This document shows, one piece after another, positions 33,070 to 42,097 of a stretch of DNA of 64,000 nucleotides. Position 1 is the stretch's first letter; each line of letters starts with the position of its first letter. Source of the stretch: CAVVFX01 sp963747535 (GTDB lineage: Bacteria > Acidobacteriota > Terriglobia > Bryobacterales > Bryobacteraceae); the NCBI GenBank assembly GCA_963747535.1, contig CAVVFX010000017.1, positions 1,054,001 through 1,118,000 of the forward strand, written 5' to 3'. The notes under the pieces were generated by a model. That model made no database searches. It saw nothing but the letters and a program-made list of their open reading frames with translations, and was not told the DNA's origin. A program made the translations under genes and the position numbers.

Positions 33070-35862
33070 ATGAGACGTCTCCTCACTATCGCGGTCAGCA
33101 TCTGCCTCGCCATCCTCGCCACGGCGCCGTGCAATCTCTACATCCTGGCGCAGAATCGCATGAACTTCCCGCTGGTCGCCCAGGACAGCGGCCACGTAGC
33201 CCTCGGCCTCGCGCTCCGCAAACTCACCGTCTCTGGAACCTTCCTGCAAGTCGCCGCACACCCCGACGACGAGCACAATGCCCTTTACGCCATGTTCACG
33301 CATGGCATGGGATTCCGTTCCATCTGCGTGCAAACCACCCGCGGCGAAGGCGGCCAAAATGAAATCGGCCCCGAACTGTTCCACGATATGGGCGTGCTCC
33401 GGACCTCCGAACTGATGTCCGCCCACCGCCTGGATGGCGCCGAGCAGTACTTCACCCGCGCCATCGACTTCGGCTATTCCTTCGACCCGCAGGAAGTCAT
33501 CAACAAATGGGGCCGCGCCGAGATCGTCGGCGATTTCGTCCGCCTCATCCGCACCTTCCGCCCGGACGTCGTGCTCACCATGAATATCCAGGGCCGCGGT
33601 GGCGACCGGGCCCACGAAGCCACCACCATCCTCACCCGCGAAGCTTATAAGGCTGCCGGAGATCCCACCCAATTTCCCGAACAGCTCCAGGCCGGCCTTC
33701 GCCCCTGGCAGGCGAGAAAACTCTACTTCACAGGCGGCTTCGGAGGCCCTCCCACAGGCGGTCCCGCTGGCCGTGGGCCCGGTGCTCGTCGCGGTCAGGG
33801 CGCCCCTCCGCCACCTCCTCCCGAGCGTCCCGCCGCACCCGCGATCAAGTTGACCCGAGTCGATACCGCGCATTATGACCCGCTGCTCGGACGCACTTAC
33901 GCCGAGATCGGCTCCGACGCCCGCAGCAATCACAAATGTCAGGGGATGGGAGGACTCCCGCCCTTGCCGGGACTCGGCGGCGGACGCGGCGGTCGTGGCG
34001 CGACCGGCTATCAACTCGTCGACAGCACCCTTCCCGGGCAAAAGGACAAAGATGAAAACTCCCTGTTCGACGGCGTGGAAACCACCCTGCAATCCCTCGT
34101 GCAGTACGCCGGACCCAACCCTCCTGAAGCTCTGGCAGCCGGGCTCGCCGCCATTGTGGATCACGCCCGCCAGGCGCAGAAAGCCTTCGAGTCCGGCAAC
34201 GACGCCGGCACCGCGGCTCCCACTGAGGCCGGTCTCGCGGCCGTACGAGCGCTTCGGGCGCAACTCGCCAGCCTCGCTCTCAGCGACTCCGCGCGCTATG
34301 AAATCGATTTCCGCCTAAAGATCAAGGAACGCGATTACGAAGACGCTGTGCTAGCCGCGCATGGCGTAACCTTCGACGCCATCGCCGACGACGGACTCGT
34401 GGTCGCCGGACAGCCGGTCAAAGTCTCGGTGCTCGCCGTGAATCGCGGCCCGTCCGAAGTCGCCGTCACCAGCCTCGCCATCGCCGGCCTCGACGTAAAG
34501 GCCGCCTGCCCGCCCGGACCCGTGAAGAAAGACGGCGTCTATACCTGCACCGCCGACGCGCACGTTCCTAAGAACGCCGAGCTCACCACGCCCTACTTCA
34601 CGGACGATTACTGGAAGAAGCCGGAGAACTCCGCGATCAATATTTACGCGCCGGATGTGCCGTTTGGCCTTCCCTTTCGTCCCACGCCGTTCCGTGTCAC
34701 TTTCCATCTGAAAGCGGGCGACGTCGAAGTCGCCAGGGATGTCCCGGTTCAATTCCGTTATGTGAAGGACATCTACACCGGCGACAAGCGGATGGAGATG
34801 AACGTCGTGCCGGCCTTCTCCGTGAAGGTCACCCCGCCGCTGGTGGTGATCCCGGCTCCTGTCCGCAGCCCAGCCGTCAAACCGGTTCAGCGTGAGGTGT
34901 ATGTCACGGTCACGAACGGAACCAAGGGAGTTGCGCAGGCCAGTGTGGCCGTTGAACTCCCGCAGGGCTGGAAGTCTGTGCCCGCCAGCGTTCCGCTCAA
35001 GTTCGCGCACGAGGATGAATCGCTCTCGGCGCGTTTCCAGGTGACCGCTCCTCTGCAGGTGAAGCTCGGCGATTACACCTTGCGTGCCGTAGTGAAATCG
35101 GAAAACGCCACGTTCTCGAACGGCTATTACGAAATCGACTATCCGCACGTCGAACGCCGCCAGGATATCAAGCCGGCCGAGACCGCGCTCAAAGTCGTCG
35201 ACGTAAAGACCACGGCCAATGTCAACGTCGGCTACATTGTCGGTGCCGGCGATCAGGTGCCTCCGGCCATCGAACAGTTGGGTGCGAAGCTCTCGTTCAT
35301 CGACCAGGACGAACTGGCTTGGGGCGACCTGTCGAAGTACGGCGTGATCATCACCGGGGTCCGCGCCTATGAAGCTCGCAAGGACTTGCGCGCCTACAAT
35401 CACCGGCTCCTCGACTACGTGGAGCGCGGTGGAACGGTTATCGTGCAGTACAACAAAATGGAGTTCAACCAGGCGCAATACGGTCCCTTCCCCGCGGAGG
35501 TCAGCGGGAATCGCGTCTGCGATGAGACCGTTCCCGTCAAAGTGCTGGCGGCGTCTCATCCGGTATTCAATTACCCCAACCGGATCGGGCCCGCGACCTG
35601 GGCCGGCTGGGTGCAGGAGCGCGGTCTCTATTTTCTGGGAGAAAAAGATCCGAAATACGTCGATCTGGTTTCCATGGTGGATTCATTTAAGGACAATCCG
35701 GGCGAGAAACGCGGCTCCTTCGTCGAAGCGAGATACGGCAAAGGCCGGTGGCTCTATCTCGGACTCGGCCTATGGCGTCAACTGCCCGCCGGCACCCCCG
35801 GAGCCTATCAGCTCCTCGCCAACCTGATCAGCCTCTCGTCAGCACCACCAGCCCACCCTTAA
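33070..35862 (+). CDS. Exported PIG-L family deacetylase, large form
   Basis: 930 aa. A signal peptide (TIAVSICLAILATAPC) leads to a LmbE/PIG-L domain (about 50-300) with the zinc motif AAHPDDEHN (His64, Asp66, Asp67), TTRGEGGQNEIG, LRTSELMSAHRLDGAEQYF and QGRGGDRAHEATT. A Gly/Pro-rich insert (GGPPTGGPAGRGPGARRGQG) interrupts it near 227-246. Beta-sandwich domains follow, and the last 250 residues resemble a class I amidotransferase-like (ThuA-like) fold (YGVIITGVRAYEARKDLRAY). Relatives remove acetyl groups from GlcNAc-type sugars; the exact substrate is unknown. Alone on its transcript, ahead of a family A repeat. Confidence 0.88.
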   Translation: MRRLLTIAVSICLAILATAPCNLYILAQNRMNFPLVAQDSGHVALGLALRKLTVSGTFLQVAAHPDDEHNALYAMFTHGMGFRSICVQTTRGEGGQNEIGPELFHDMGVLRTSELMSAHRLDGAEQYFTRAIDFGYSFDPQEVINKWGRAEIVGDFVRLIRTFRPDVVLTMNIQGRGGDRAHEATTILTREAYKAAGDPTQFPEQLQAGLRPWQARKLYFTGGFGGPPTGGPAGRGPGARRGQGAPPPPPPERPAAPAIKLTRVDTAHYDPLLGRTYAEIGSDARSNHKCQGMGGLPPLPGLGGGRGGRGATGYQLVDSTLPGQKDKDENSLFDGVETTLQSLVQYAGPNPPEALAAGLAAIVDHARQAQKAFESGNDAGTAAPTEAGLAAVRALRAQLASLALSDSARYEIDFRLKIKERDYEDAVLAAHGVTFDAIADDGLVVAGQPVKVSVLAVNRGPSEVAVTSLAIAGLDVKAACPPGPVKKDGVYTCTADAHVPKNAELTTPYFTDDYWKKPENSAINIYAPDVPFGLPFRPTPFRVTFHLKAGDVEVARDVPVQFRYVKDIYTGDKRMEMNVVPAFSVKVTPPLVVIPAPVRSPAVKPVQREVYVTVTNGTKGVAQASVAVELPQGWKSVPASVPLKFAHEDESLSARFQVTAPLQVKLGDYTLRAVVKSENATFSNGYYEIDYPHVERRQDIKPAETALKVVDVKTTANVNVGYIVGAGDQVPPAIEQLGAKLSFIDQDELAWGDLSKYGVIITGVRAYEARKDLRAYNHRLLDYVERGGTVIVQYNKMEFNQAQYGPFPAEVSGNRVCDETVPVKVLAASHPVFNYPNRIGPATWAGWVQERGLYFLGEKDPKYVDLVSMVDSFKDNPGEKRGSFVEARYGKGRWLYLGLGLWRQLPAGTPGAYQLLANLISLSSAPPAHP

Positions 35863-35866
35863 GCCC

Positions 35867-35918
35867 GTGGGGCAGACCATCGTCTTTCGTGGTCTGTCCG
35901 GCTGCGCAGCAGCCGCTC
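35867..35918. repeat. Dispersed palindromic repeat, family A (copy 5)
   Basis: GTGGGGCAGACCATCGTC, TTTCGTGGTCTGTCC, GGCTGCGCAGCAGCCG, starting 5 bases after the deacetylase stop. Its right arm has one T change. Confidence 0.85.
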
Positions 35919-35967
35919 GGAGGCCATTAACCATTCGCCGCCCCGCGCCCTCCCAATCGCTGTTAGA

Positions 35968-37020
35968 ATGACCGTCGTGTCGAGACGGGGAGCAACTGTA
36001 ACAATCAAAGACGTCGCCCGTGAAGCTGGCGTAGGTCTGATGACCGTGTCACGCGTCATTAACGGAGTGCCGGGCAGGAAGTTCAGCGATGCGACGGCCC
36101 AGCGTGTGCGCGAAGCCATCAAGCGGCTGGGATACGAGCCCAACCATGTAGCGCGGAGCCTGCGCGGTCAACGGTCGGGCGTAATCGGGCTGGTCACCAC
36201 CAACGTCGCGGATCCCTTCTGGGCCAGTTGTGCCCACGGGGTCGAGATGGAAGCCCGCAAGCAGAACTATGTTCCGATCCTGGTGGCCAGCGACGAAGAC
36301 TGTCTGTTGGAGGAGCGTCAGGTCGCGGCGCTGCAGGCCCATCGCGTTGACGGTTTGCTGCTCGTCTCAACCTATCGGTCCAAGCGAACCACGCTCACCA
36401 CCCGGCTCGCCAGAATCCCGACGGTCGCCATCGATCGCCCCATCTCCGGCTTCAAGACCGATTGCGTCCTCATAGAGAATCACGAAGCGGCCTACAACGT
36501 GACTCGCCATCTCATAGGCCACGGACATCATCGCATCGCTTTTGTCGGCTACGGCGAGCGCCTCTATACAATCCGCGAGCGCATCGAGGGCTACACCCGC
36601 GCCATGCAGGAAGCGGGTTTCGAGTGCCTCGTTCGCGCCGGCGCCTCCGGTCCGGCGGACGCTCGACAACTGGCTCACGACGTGCTATCCATGAACCGGC
36701 CCCCGACCGCCATATTCAGTTCCAACACACTGGTCCTCCACGGAATCATGGAGGCCGCGGCCAGCCTCGGTCTCGAGATCCCCGGCGATGTCGCTCTCGC
36801 CGGCTTTGAAGACTTCAGATGGGCCGGACTGGTCAAGCCCGGACTGACGGTGGTTCGCCAGCCCGGAGAAGAAATGGGACGTCGCGCGGCACAGATGCTC
36901 TTCGAGCGGCTCGCCGGAAAGAAAGGTCCGCCCCAGCGCGTGGTGCTCGATACCGAACTGATTATCCGCGAGTCCTGCGGTTGCGGTACTCCCGCCGTCC
37001 TTACTGCGGTACCTGCGTAA
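35968..37020 (+). CDS. LacI-family transcriptional regulator
   Basis: 350 aa. The N-terminal helix-turn-helix reads VTIKDVAREAGVGLMTVSRV followed by the hinge (VREAIKRLGYEPNHVARSLR). The periplasmic-binding-like effector domain has the usual IGLVTTNVADPFWASCAHGV, DGLLLVSTY, IPTVAIDRPISG and a C-terminal VVLDTELIIRESCG. It should bind a sugar-type ligand and a palindromic operator. Candidate targets are the surrounding carbohydrate genes; no operator was identified. Its last 20 bases overlap the convergent DUF481 gene. Confidence 0.93.
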   Translation: MTVVSRRGATVTIKDVAREAGVGLMTVSRVINGVPGRKFSDATAQRVREAIKRLGYEPNHVARSLRGQRSGVIGLVTTNVADPFWASCAHGVEMEARKQNYVPILVASDEDCLLEERQVAALQAHRVDGLLLVSTYRSKRTTLTTRLARIPTVAIDRPISGFKTDCVLIENHEAAYNVTRHLIGHGHHRIAFVGYGERLYTIRERIEGYTRAMQEAGFECLVRAGASGPADARQLAHDVLSMNRPPTAIFSSNTLVLHGIMEAAASLGLEIPGDVALAGFEDFRWAGLVKPGLTVVRQPGEEMGRRAAQMLFERLAGKKGPPQRVVLDTELIIRESCGCGTPAVLTAVPA

Positions 37021-38071
37021 ACGTCACCCGGATACCCGACGAAACCAGCAGGTCATTGGTCTTCCGTCCCGGCGCCGGATTCGTGATATAGCGATCGCTG
37101 GCGGTCAGTTGCCACGAAAGCCACCTGGAGATCTTGGTCACCATTCCGAGATCGAAATTGACGCGATACTGGCCGGTATCGCTCACGTTGTTGAACATGC
37201 GGAACGATTGCGTCAGAGTGCTTAGTTTGTTGACCTTGAATATAAGATCGTCGCCCCAATACGCCTCTCCCGAGTTACGCGACATAAACGGCGGAGATCC
37301 TGCCGGCGCAAGGTTCACACTGTAGGACTCGTGGTTCAGGTTAAAGCCGGCCGCCAGGTCGAGTTTGGTCCGGTCGCTCGCCTTCGCATGGAAGCCCAGA
37401 CCGCCGCCGAAGACCCCCCGGAATCTCAGGTTCTGAAACTTATCGGTTGCGTAATCGTCGAAGGCCGACACAAACGTACGCTTGCTCATGTTGCGCTGGT
37501 AAGCCCATCCTCCGCGAAATGCGTTCGCAGTCACACCCTCCGTGGTGCCGACCAGACCCTTCGCGTAGATCTGGTTCACATAGATGGAGATCTTGTCCTT
37601 ATTCGTGACCCGGGCTGCCGTTATCGCATTGGTAATCGACAGCGACTCGGAGTTGCCCGAAGTGTCCGCAATGCCCAAATCGTAATAGCCCGCCCACAGA
37701 TCATAGATCGGCGGGTGCAGAAAACGTTCGTACTTGGCCTGCTCTGCCGCGTTGCGAACCGTAGTAACCGAAGGCAGCGGCGCCGTCTGGCCGCCCACCT
37801 CCACCTGGTCTCCGGATGTCGCCAGCTTTCCCTCCACGGTTTTCCCGCCGGCCAGCACCACGGTTACCGGCGCGTCCGTCACCGCCGACTTCACGTGCGC
37901 CCACTTGATAGTAACGGCGCCCATCAGATCGCTGGTAATTGTGATCGAGTCGCCATCTTTCTTCGTAATTTTTCCCGTGACTCGATCGCCGTTGTCTAAT
38001 ACCACCTGATCCGCGAATAATAATGGCACTGCTATCAGTGTCGTTAATGCAGCACTTACATACAGTCTCAC
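37001..38071 (-). CDS. DUF481 (YdiY-like) outer-membrane protein
   Basis: 356 aa from a GTG at 38071 preceded by GGAGGA; an in-frame ATG further up (38122) gives a longer, non-signal N-terminus. Signal peptide RLYVSAALTTLIAVPLLFAD, then a small SH3-like region (VVLDNGDRVTGKITKKDGDS), then a beta-barrel-like DUF481 domain (WAGYYDLGIADTSGNSESL, GLGFHAKASDRTKLDLAAGF) ending IRVTFTQVPQ. Such proteins are presumed porins or salt-induced outer-membrane proteins. It converges on the LacI gene with overlapping 3' ends. Confidence 0.87.
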   Translation of the reverse strand: MRLYVSAALTTLIAVPLLFADQVVLDNGDRVTGKITKKDGDSITITSDLMGAVTIKWAHVKSAVTDAPVTVVLAGGKTVEGKLATSGDQVEVGGQTAPLPSVTTVRNAAEQAKYERFLHPPIYDLWAGYYDLGIADTSGNSESLSITNAITAARVTNKDKISIYVNQIYAKGLVGTTEGVTANAFRGGWAYQRNMSKRTFVSAFDDYATDKFQNLRFRGVFGGGLGFHAKASDRTKLDLAAGFNLNHESYSVNLAPAGSPPFMSRNSGEAYWGDDLIFKVNKLSTLTQSFRMFNNVSDTGQYRVNFDLGMVTKISRWLSWQLTASDRYITNPAPGRKTNDLLVSSGIRVTFTQVPQ

Positions 38072-38149
38072 TTGTTTATCCTCCTGATTGTTTGCTTCGA
38101 TTAACTTACCAGGATGCCACAAGTCACAGGCGCAGCTATACTCTTCCGG

Positions 38150-38338
38150 CTAGTCGATCTTTGCCCACACGAAGCAGCGCGATGCGGAGATCTGAACCTT
38201 GATTTCTCCCCGGTCCAGGGTTATCGTACCTTCACCGCCAAGCAACTGTAGGGCATGTCTGCGTGAGCCAAAGGCCACTGGCAGGCAGCCGAACGCCAAT
38301 ACCACGGGGCACAACCATCGCGAGGTGAGGTTCTTCAT
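38150..38338 (-). CDS. Small exported protein coupled to the SGNH hydrolase
   Basis: 62 aa. The ATG at 38338 overlaps the stop of the SGNH gene in ATGA. A signal peptide is visible (LCPVVLAFGCLPVAFGS), then a short mature part (LLGGEGTITLDRGEIKVQIS, CFVWAKID). I recognise no family; it may be the stub of a longer exported protein. The overlap and signal make it a credible small gene, not more. Confidence 0.45.
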   Translation of the reverse strand: MKNLTSRWLCPVVLAFGCLPVAFGSRRHALQLLGGEGTITLDRGEIKVQISASRCFVWAKID

Positions 38339-39000
38339 CGCAGGCGATCTTTCAAACGCGGTTCCAGTTCCGTCAGCTCTTTCATGACTAAGGCAGCGAT
38401 GGCACGGGCGCCTTTCTCGTTGAAGTGCGTCTGGTCATGGTCGTTGGCGGCCAGTTCCTCGGCGCCGCCTTCTCCCAGATCGCGGTAGAGCTGGCCGCTC
38501 GATGCGTGCAGGTCGATCAGTTCCGCGTGTTCCTCCGCAGCGACTTTCCGCATGGCCTCGGCGTAAGGAAGCAGTGTGTCCACCTTCGTCCTGCGCTGCA
38601 CCGGAGTAATCAGGATCGGAGTCGCTCCCGTCTCGCGAGCTTCGGTGACGAACTGCCGCAAGTAGTTCGAATAATCGGTAGCGGCGTCCGTGGCTTCGGG
38701 CATCTTCGGATCATGCGAGTCGTTGTGTCCGAATTGAATCAGCAGGATGTCGGGTTTGAGCGCCAGCGCCTTCGCCCAGAGTCCCTCATTAAGGAAGGTT
38801 TTAGTGCTCCGGCCACTCTTTGCCAGGTTGAAGACGCGCACGGAGTCGCGGAAATAATCCTGGATGTACTGGCCCCAGCCTCGCTGCTGGGTCGTCGCGG
38901 GATACTCCGAGACAGTTGAGTCTCCGGCGATCACCAACCGGAGAGGCTCTTGGGCGAACATCGGCAACGCGAGCAGGAGCAGAGCGAAGATAGTTTTCAT
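38335..39000 (-). CDS. Exported SGNH hydrolase, rhamnogalacturonan-acetylesterase-like
   Basis: 221 aa. Signal peptide MKTIFALLLLALPMFAQ; block I AGDSTVSEYP with the nucleophile Ser28; block III GHNDSHDPKMPEA (Asn of the oxyanion hole); block V DQTHFNEKGA with the Asp/His pair of the triad. The layout is that of rhamnogalacturonan acetylesterases (CE12), which remove acetyl groups from pectin. Substrate not shown. It ends in a 4-base overlap with a small exported gene and lies 6 bases from the end of the SAM-adenosyltransferase gene upstream. Confidence 0.9.
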   Translation of the reverse strand: MKTIFALLLLALPMFAQEPLRLVIAGDSTVSEYPATTQQRGWGQYIQDYFRDSVRVFNLAKSGRSTKTFLNEGLWAKALALKPDILLIQFGHNDSHDPKMPEATDAATDYSNYLRQFVTEARETGATPILITPVQRRTKVDTLLPYAEAMRKVAAEEHAELIDLHASSGQLYRDLGEGGAEELAANDHDQTHFNEKGARAIAALVMKELTELEPRLKDRLR

Positions 39001-39006
39001 CCAGGT

Positions 39007-39801
39007 CTACAAGAATCGTATCTCCACAGGCGCGCCGGTCTCGCAGCCCAGCATCTTCGCGGCCGACTCCTGGTTCGCGGAGATCTCCAGGTACCCCGAA
39101 CTTCCTACAATCGCGAATAACTCACCCGGCGGCATTTCCGCATAACTACGCGCCAGCTTCTCTACCGTCCGGAACCCCACCGTCACTTCGAACGGCTGAT
39201 GTTCGATATGCGGAAAATCCACGATCGGGAAGTTGGTGATGATATTGCCGAAGTGATCGACATGCATAATCGCGCCGGTCCATCCGCGCCGCGCCGTCCG
39301 GTTGGGCCGCTCCAACGTCAGCCGCAGATAGTTATCGATTCGCGGACCCAGTTTGGCCGCGGTCACGCCGGATGCCACGTGCGCCGCCACCGGTGCGAAG
39401 ATGTCGCGTCCGTGGAAGGTTTGACTTACCGTGTCACGGAAGTATTGCTCCGCAGTAATATGCCGGACTTTGCATCCCTCCCGTGTCAACAACGGCGTCA
39501 GAACTCCGTTATCCGGCGCGATGAAGCGGTGCCCGTCCGTTTCCGCGAGGATCGGCCGGCGCATGCTGCCCACCCCCGGATCAACCACCACCACATGCAC
39601 CGTCCTTTTCGGAAAATAGCTCCACGTCTGCGATAATAAGAAAGCGGCCTCGGCAACTTCGTACGAACTCACCTCGTGGGTTACATCAATGATCCTGGCT
39701 TCCGGACAGAGGCTCAGCATCACTCCTTTCATCGCCGCCACATAGTGGTCGCGAAGGCCAAAATCGGTCATGAGCGTAATTACTGGATTGCGGATTGCCA
39801 T
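39007..39801 (-). CDS. SAM hydrolase / SAM-dependent halide or hydroxide adenosyltransferase (DUF62)
   Basis: 264 aa. Family blocks: ITLMTDFGLRDHYVAAMKG, IIDVTHEVSSYEVAEAAFLL, HVVVVDPGVGSMRRPI, FIAPDNGVLTPLL, and C-terminal VDHFGNIITNFP and EISANQESAAKMLG. The bacterial majority of this fold hydrolyses SAM to adenosine and methionine; fluorinases and chlorinases differ in the substrate pocket and are rare. It is divergent from nifS, 30 bases apart. Confidence 0.93.
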   Translation of the reverse strand: MAIRNPVITLMTDFGLRDHYVAAMKGVMLSLCPEARIIDVTHEVSSYEVAEAAFLLSQTWSYFPKRTVHVVVVDPGVGSMRRPILAETDGHRFIAPDNGVLTPLLTREGCKVRHITAEQYFRDTVSQTFHGRDIFAPVAAHVASGVTAAKLGPRIDNYLRLTLERPNRTARRGWTGAIMHVDHFGNIITNFPIVDFPHIEHQPFEVTVGFRTVEKLARSYAEMPPGELFAIVGSSGYLEISANQESAAKMLGCETGAPVEIRFL

Positions 39802-39831
39802 TGTTAAAATAGGGAAAGCAGCCTAAGTCAG

Positions 39832-41007
39832 ATGCAGCATATTTACTTCGACCATAACGCGACCACACCGGTCGCGCCGCTGGTTCTCGACGAGATCAGA
39901 ACCTGTCTGGCTGAAGTGTACGGTAATGCATCCAGTATTCACTATTTCGGCCAGCAAGCGAAAGAGCGCCTGGAAACCGCCCGCCGCCGCGTAGCCGGCC
40001 TTCTCGGGGCCGGTGAGAAAGAAATCGTTTTCTTGAGTGGTGGCACCGAAGCCGACAACCTCGCGATCCTGGGTACGGTTCACGCTTCCGGCCTTCCTAC
40101 GCGGCACGTGATCGCGAGCGCCATCGAGCATCCCGCGGTGCTCAATACCTGCGCCCAATTGGAGCGGGAAGGTGTTGCGGTGACCTATCTTTCCGTAGGA
40201 TCCTCCGGTGTCGTCGATCCTGACGACGTCCGCCGCGCCCTGCGTCACGATACCGCCCTGATCACCATCATGCACGCCAACAACGAACTCGGCACCATTC
40301 AGCCCATTCGCGACATTGCCGCAATCGCGCGAGAAGCCGGCGTCCTGTTCCATAGCGATGGGGTGCAGGCTGCCGGACGCATTCCTACGGCAGTCCACGA
40401 CCTCGGCGTGGACCTCTATTCCATCAGCGCGCACAAGTTCTACGGGCCCAAAGGCGCTGGCGCCCTCTATGTCCGCAAAGGCACGCCGCTTTCGCCGATT
40501 CTCTTCGGCGGCCATCACGAACGCGAACGCCGTGCCGGCACTGAAAACGTTCCCGTGTTCAGCGCCATGGGAGTAGCTGCTGCGAATCTCCCAGGCACCG
40601 ACCTCGCTGCGCTTCGCGACCACCTGGAGCAGGCCATCCTTGATCGCGTGCCATTCGCGCGAATCAACGGCGCCGCGAGTCCCCGGATTCCCAACACCAG
40701 CAACATCGGTTTCGATTTCATCGAAGGGGAGCCGTTGGTCATTTCGCTCGACCTGCGCGGCTTCGCGATTTCCAGCGGTTCGGCGTGCTCCAGCGGCGCC
40801 GTCGAACCCTCTCACGTGCTCCGCGCAATCGGCTTGAGCGACCGCGAGGCGCGGTCCTCGATCCGCATTTCGCTCGGCGCGTCCAACACCATCGAACAGG
40901 TAGATGCCCTGGTCGACGCCATCGTCGACAGCGTCACGCATCTTCGCCGCATCTCTCCTGAGGGTCGTAAGTCACGAGAAGGGTGGGTCGCAAGCACCAA
41001 TGCCTGA
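39832..41007 (+). CDS. Cysteine desulfurase, NifS/IscS type
   Basis: Takes sulfur from cysteine for Fe-S clusters or tRNA thiolation. 391 aa with DHNATTPVAPLVLDEI, GTEADNLAI (71-79), the SAHKFYGPKG site whose Lys202 binds PLP, RAGTENVP, and the persulfide Cys319 in SGSACSSGAVEPSHVL, as in NifS/IscS group I. It overlaps mnmA by 8 bases and very probably feeds it sulfur. ATG at 39832. Confidence 0.93.
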   Translation: MQHIYFDHNATTPVAPLVLDEIRTCLAEVYGNASSIHYFGQQAKERLETARRRVAGLLGAGEKEIVFLSGGTEADNLAILGTVHASGLPTRHVIASAIEHPAVLNTCAQLEREGVAVTYLSVGSSGVVDPDDVRRALRHDTALITIMHANNELGTIQPIRDIAAIAREAGVLFHSDGVQAAGRIPTAVHDLGVDLYSISAHKFYGPKGAGALYVRKGTPLSPILFGGHHERERRAGTENVPVFSAMGVAAANLPGTDLAALRDHLEQAILDRVPFARINGAASPRIPNTSNIGFDFIEGEPLVISLDLRGFAISSGSACSSGAVEPSHVLRAIGLSDREARSSIRISLGASNTIEQVDALVDAIVDSVTHLRRISPEGRKSREGWVASTNA

Positions 41008-42097
41008 AACCATTCTGGTCGCCATGTCCGGCGGCGTCGATAGTTCCACAGTGGCAGGCATGCTGATTCGCGAAGGGCATCGCGTCATCGGGATGACAAT
41101 GCAGCTCTGGAACCAGCGCCGTCTTCCGGAGATTGCCACCGAAAACGCGTCTGGACGCTGCTGCTCGCTTGACGATGTCTACGATGCCCGGCGGGTCGCC
41201 GCGCAGCTCGGCATCCCGTATTACGTCGTCAATTTCGAAGAGCAGTTCGAGCACGAAGTCGTCGAGCCGTTCGTGAACGAGTATCTCGCCGGCCGCACGC
41301 CCATCCCGTGCACTCTGTGCAACAACTTCATCAAGTTCGACAGGTTTCTCGAAATGGCCGATTCCGTTGGGGCGCCTAAGATCGCAACCGGCCATTACGC
41401 GCGTGTCGATTACAATGCCGCTTCGGGCCGCTACGAACTCCGCCGCGCCGCCGATCCAGCGAAGGACCAGACCTTCTTCCTCTTCGGACTGACGCAGCCG
41501 CAACTCGCCCGCACGATTTTCCCGTTGGGCGATCGTCTCAAGCCGGACGTGCGTAATATCGCCCGTGAAATGGACCTGGCCATCGCGGATAAGGGCGAGA
41601 GCTTCGAGATCTGCTTCGTCCCTAACGGCGATTACGCCGCGTTCATGGACGCGTATCTGCGCGAAAAGGGCAGGCCGCGCGAAGCCACCCACGGCGACCT
41701 TGTGACTGTCACCGGCGAGAAGATTGCCGAGCATGACGGCGTTCATCACTTCACCGTCGGCCAGCGCAAGGGCCTCGGCGTCGCTAAGGGCGAACCACTG
41801 TATGTCATCTCGACAGATCCGGCGTCGCAGCGCGTGACCGTCGGCTCGAATGCTCACTTGCTGCGCGCCACGCTCATCGCGCGCAACGTCAACTGGGTCT
41901 CCTGGCCAGGACTTTGCGCACCGGTGAGAGCCGAAGTCAAAATCCGCCATCGGCATCAGGCCGCTCCCGCGACGATCTCGCCAATCGGCGACAATGTCGA
42001 AGTCCATTTCGACGAACCCCAGCGCGCCGTGACACCTGGCCAGGCCGCAGTTTTCTATCAGGGCGACCTGTTGCTTGGCGGGGGTTGGATAGAGTAA
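41000..42097 (+). CDS. mnmA: tRNA-specific 2-thiouridylase
   Basis: MnmA 2-thiolates U34 of tRNA-Lys, -Glu and -Gln. 365 aa from the ATG at 41000, which sits inside the nifS end; a longer frame to 40904 lacks the family N-terminus. It has the PP-loop AMSGGVDSS (8-16), PIPCTLCNNFIKF (Cys104 and the nucleophile region), KIATGHYARVD and SFEICFVPNG (Cys205), plus the C-terminal beta-barrel ending AVFYQGDLLLGGGWI. Both catalytic cysteines are present. Typical partner of a cysteine desulfurase. Confidence 0.95.
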   Translation: MPETILVAMSGGVDSSTVAGMLIREGHRVIGMTMQLWNQRRLPEIATENASGRCCSLDDVYDARRVAAQLGIPYYVVNFEEQFEHEVVEPFVNEYLAGRTPIPCTLCNNFIKFDRFLEMADSVGAPKIATGHYARVDYNAASGRYELRRAADPAKDQTFFLFGLTQPQLARTIFPLGDRLKPDVRNIAREMDLAIADKGESFEICFVPNGDYAAFMDAYLREKGRPREATHGDLVTVTGEKIAEHDGVHHFTVGQRKGLGVAKGEPLYVISTDPASQRVTVGSNAHLLRATLIARNVNWVSWPGLCAPVRAEVKIRHRHQAAPATISPIGDNVEVHFDEPQRAVTPGQAAVFYQGDLLLGGGWIE

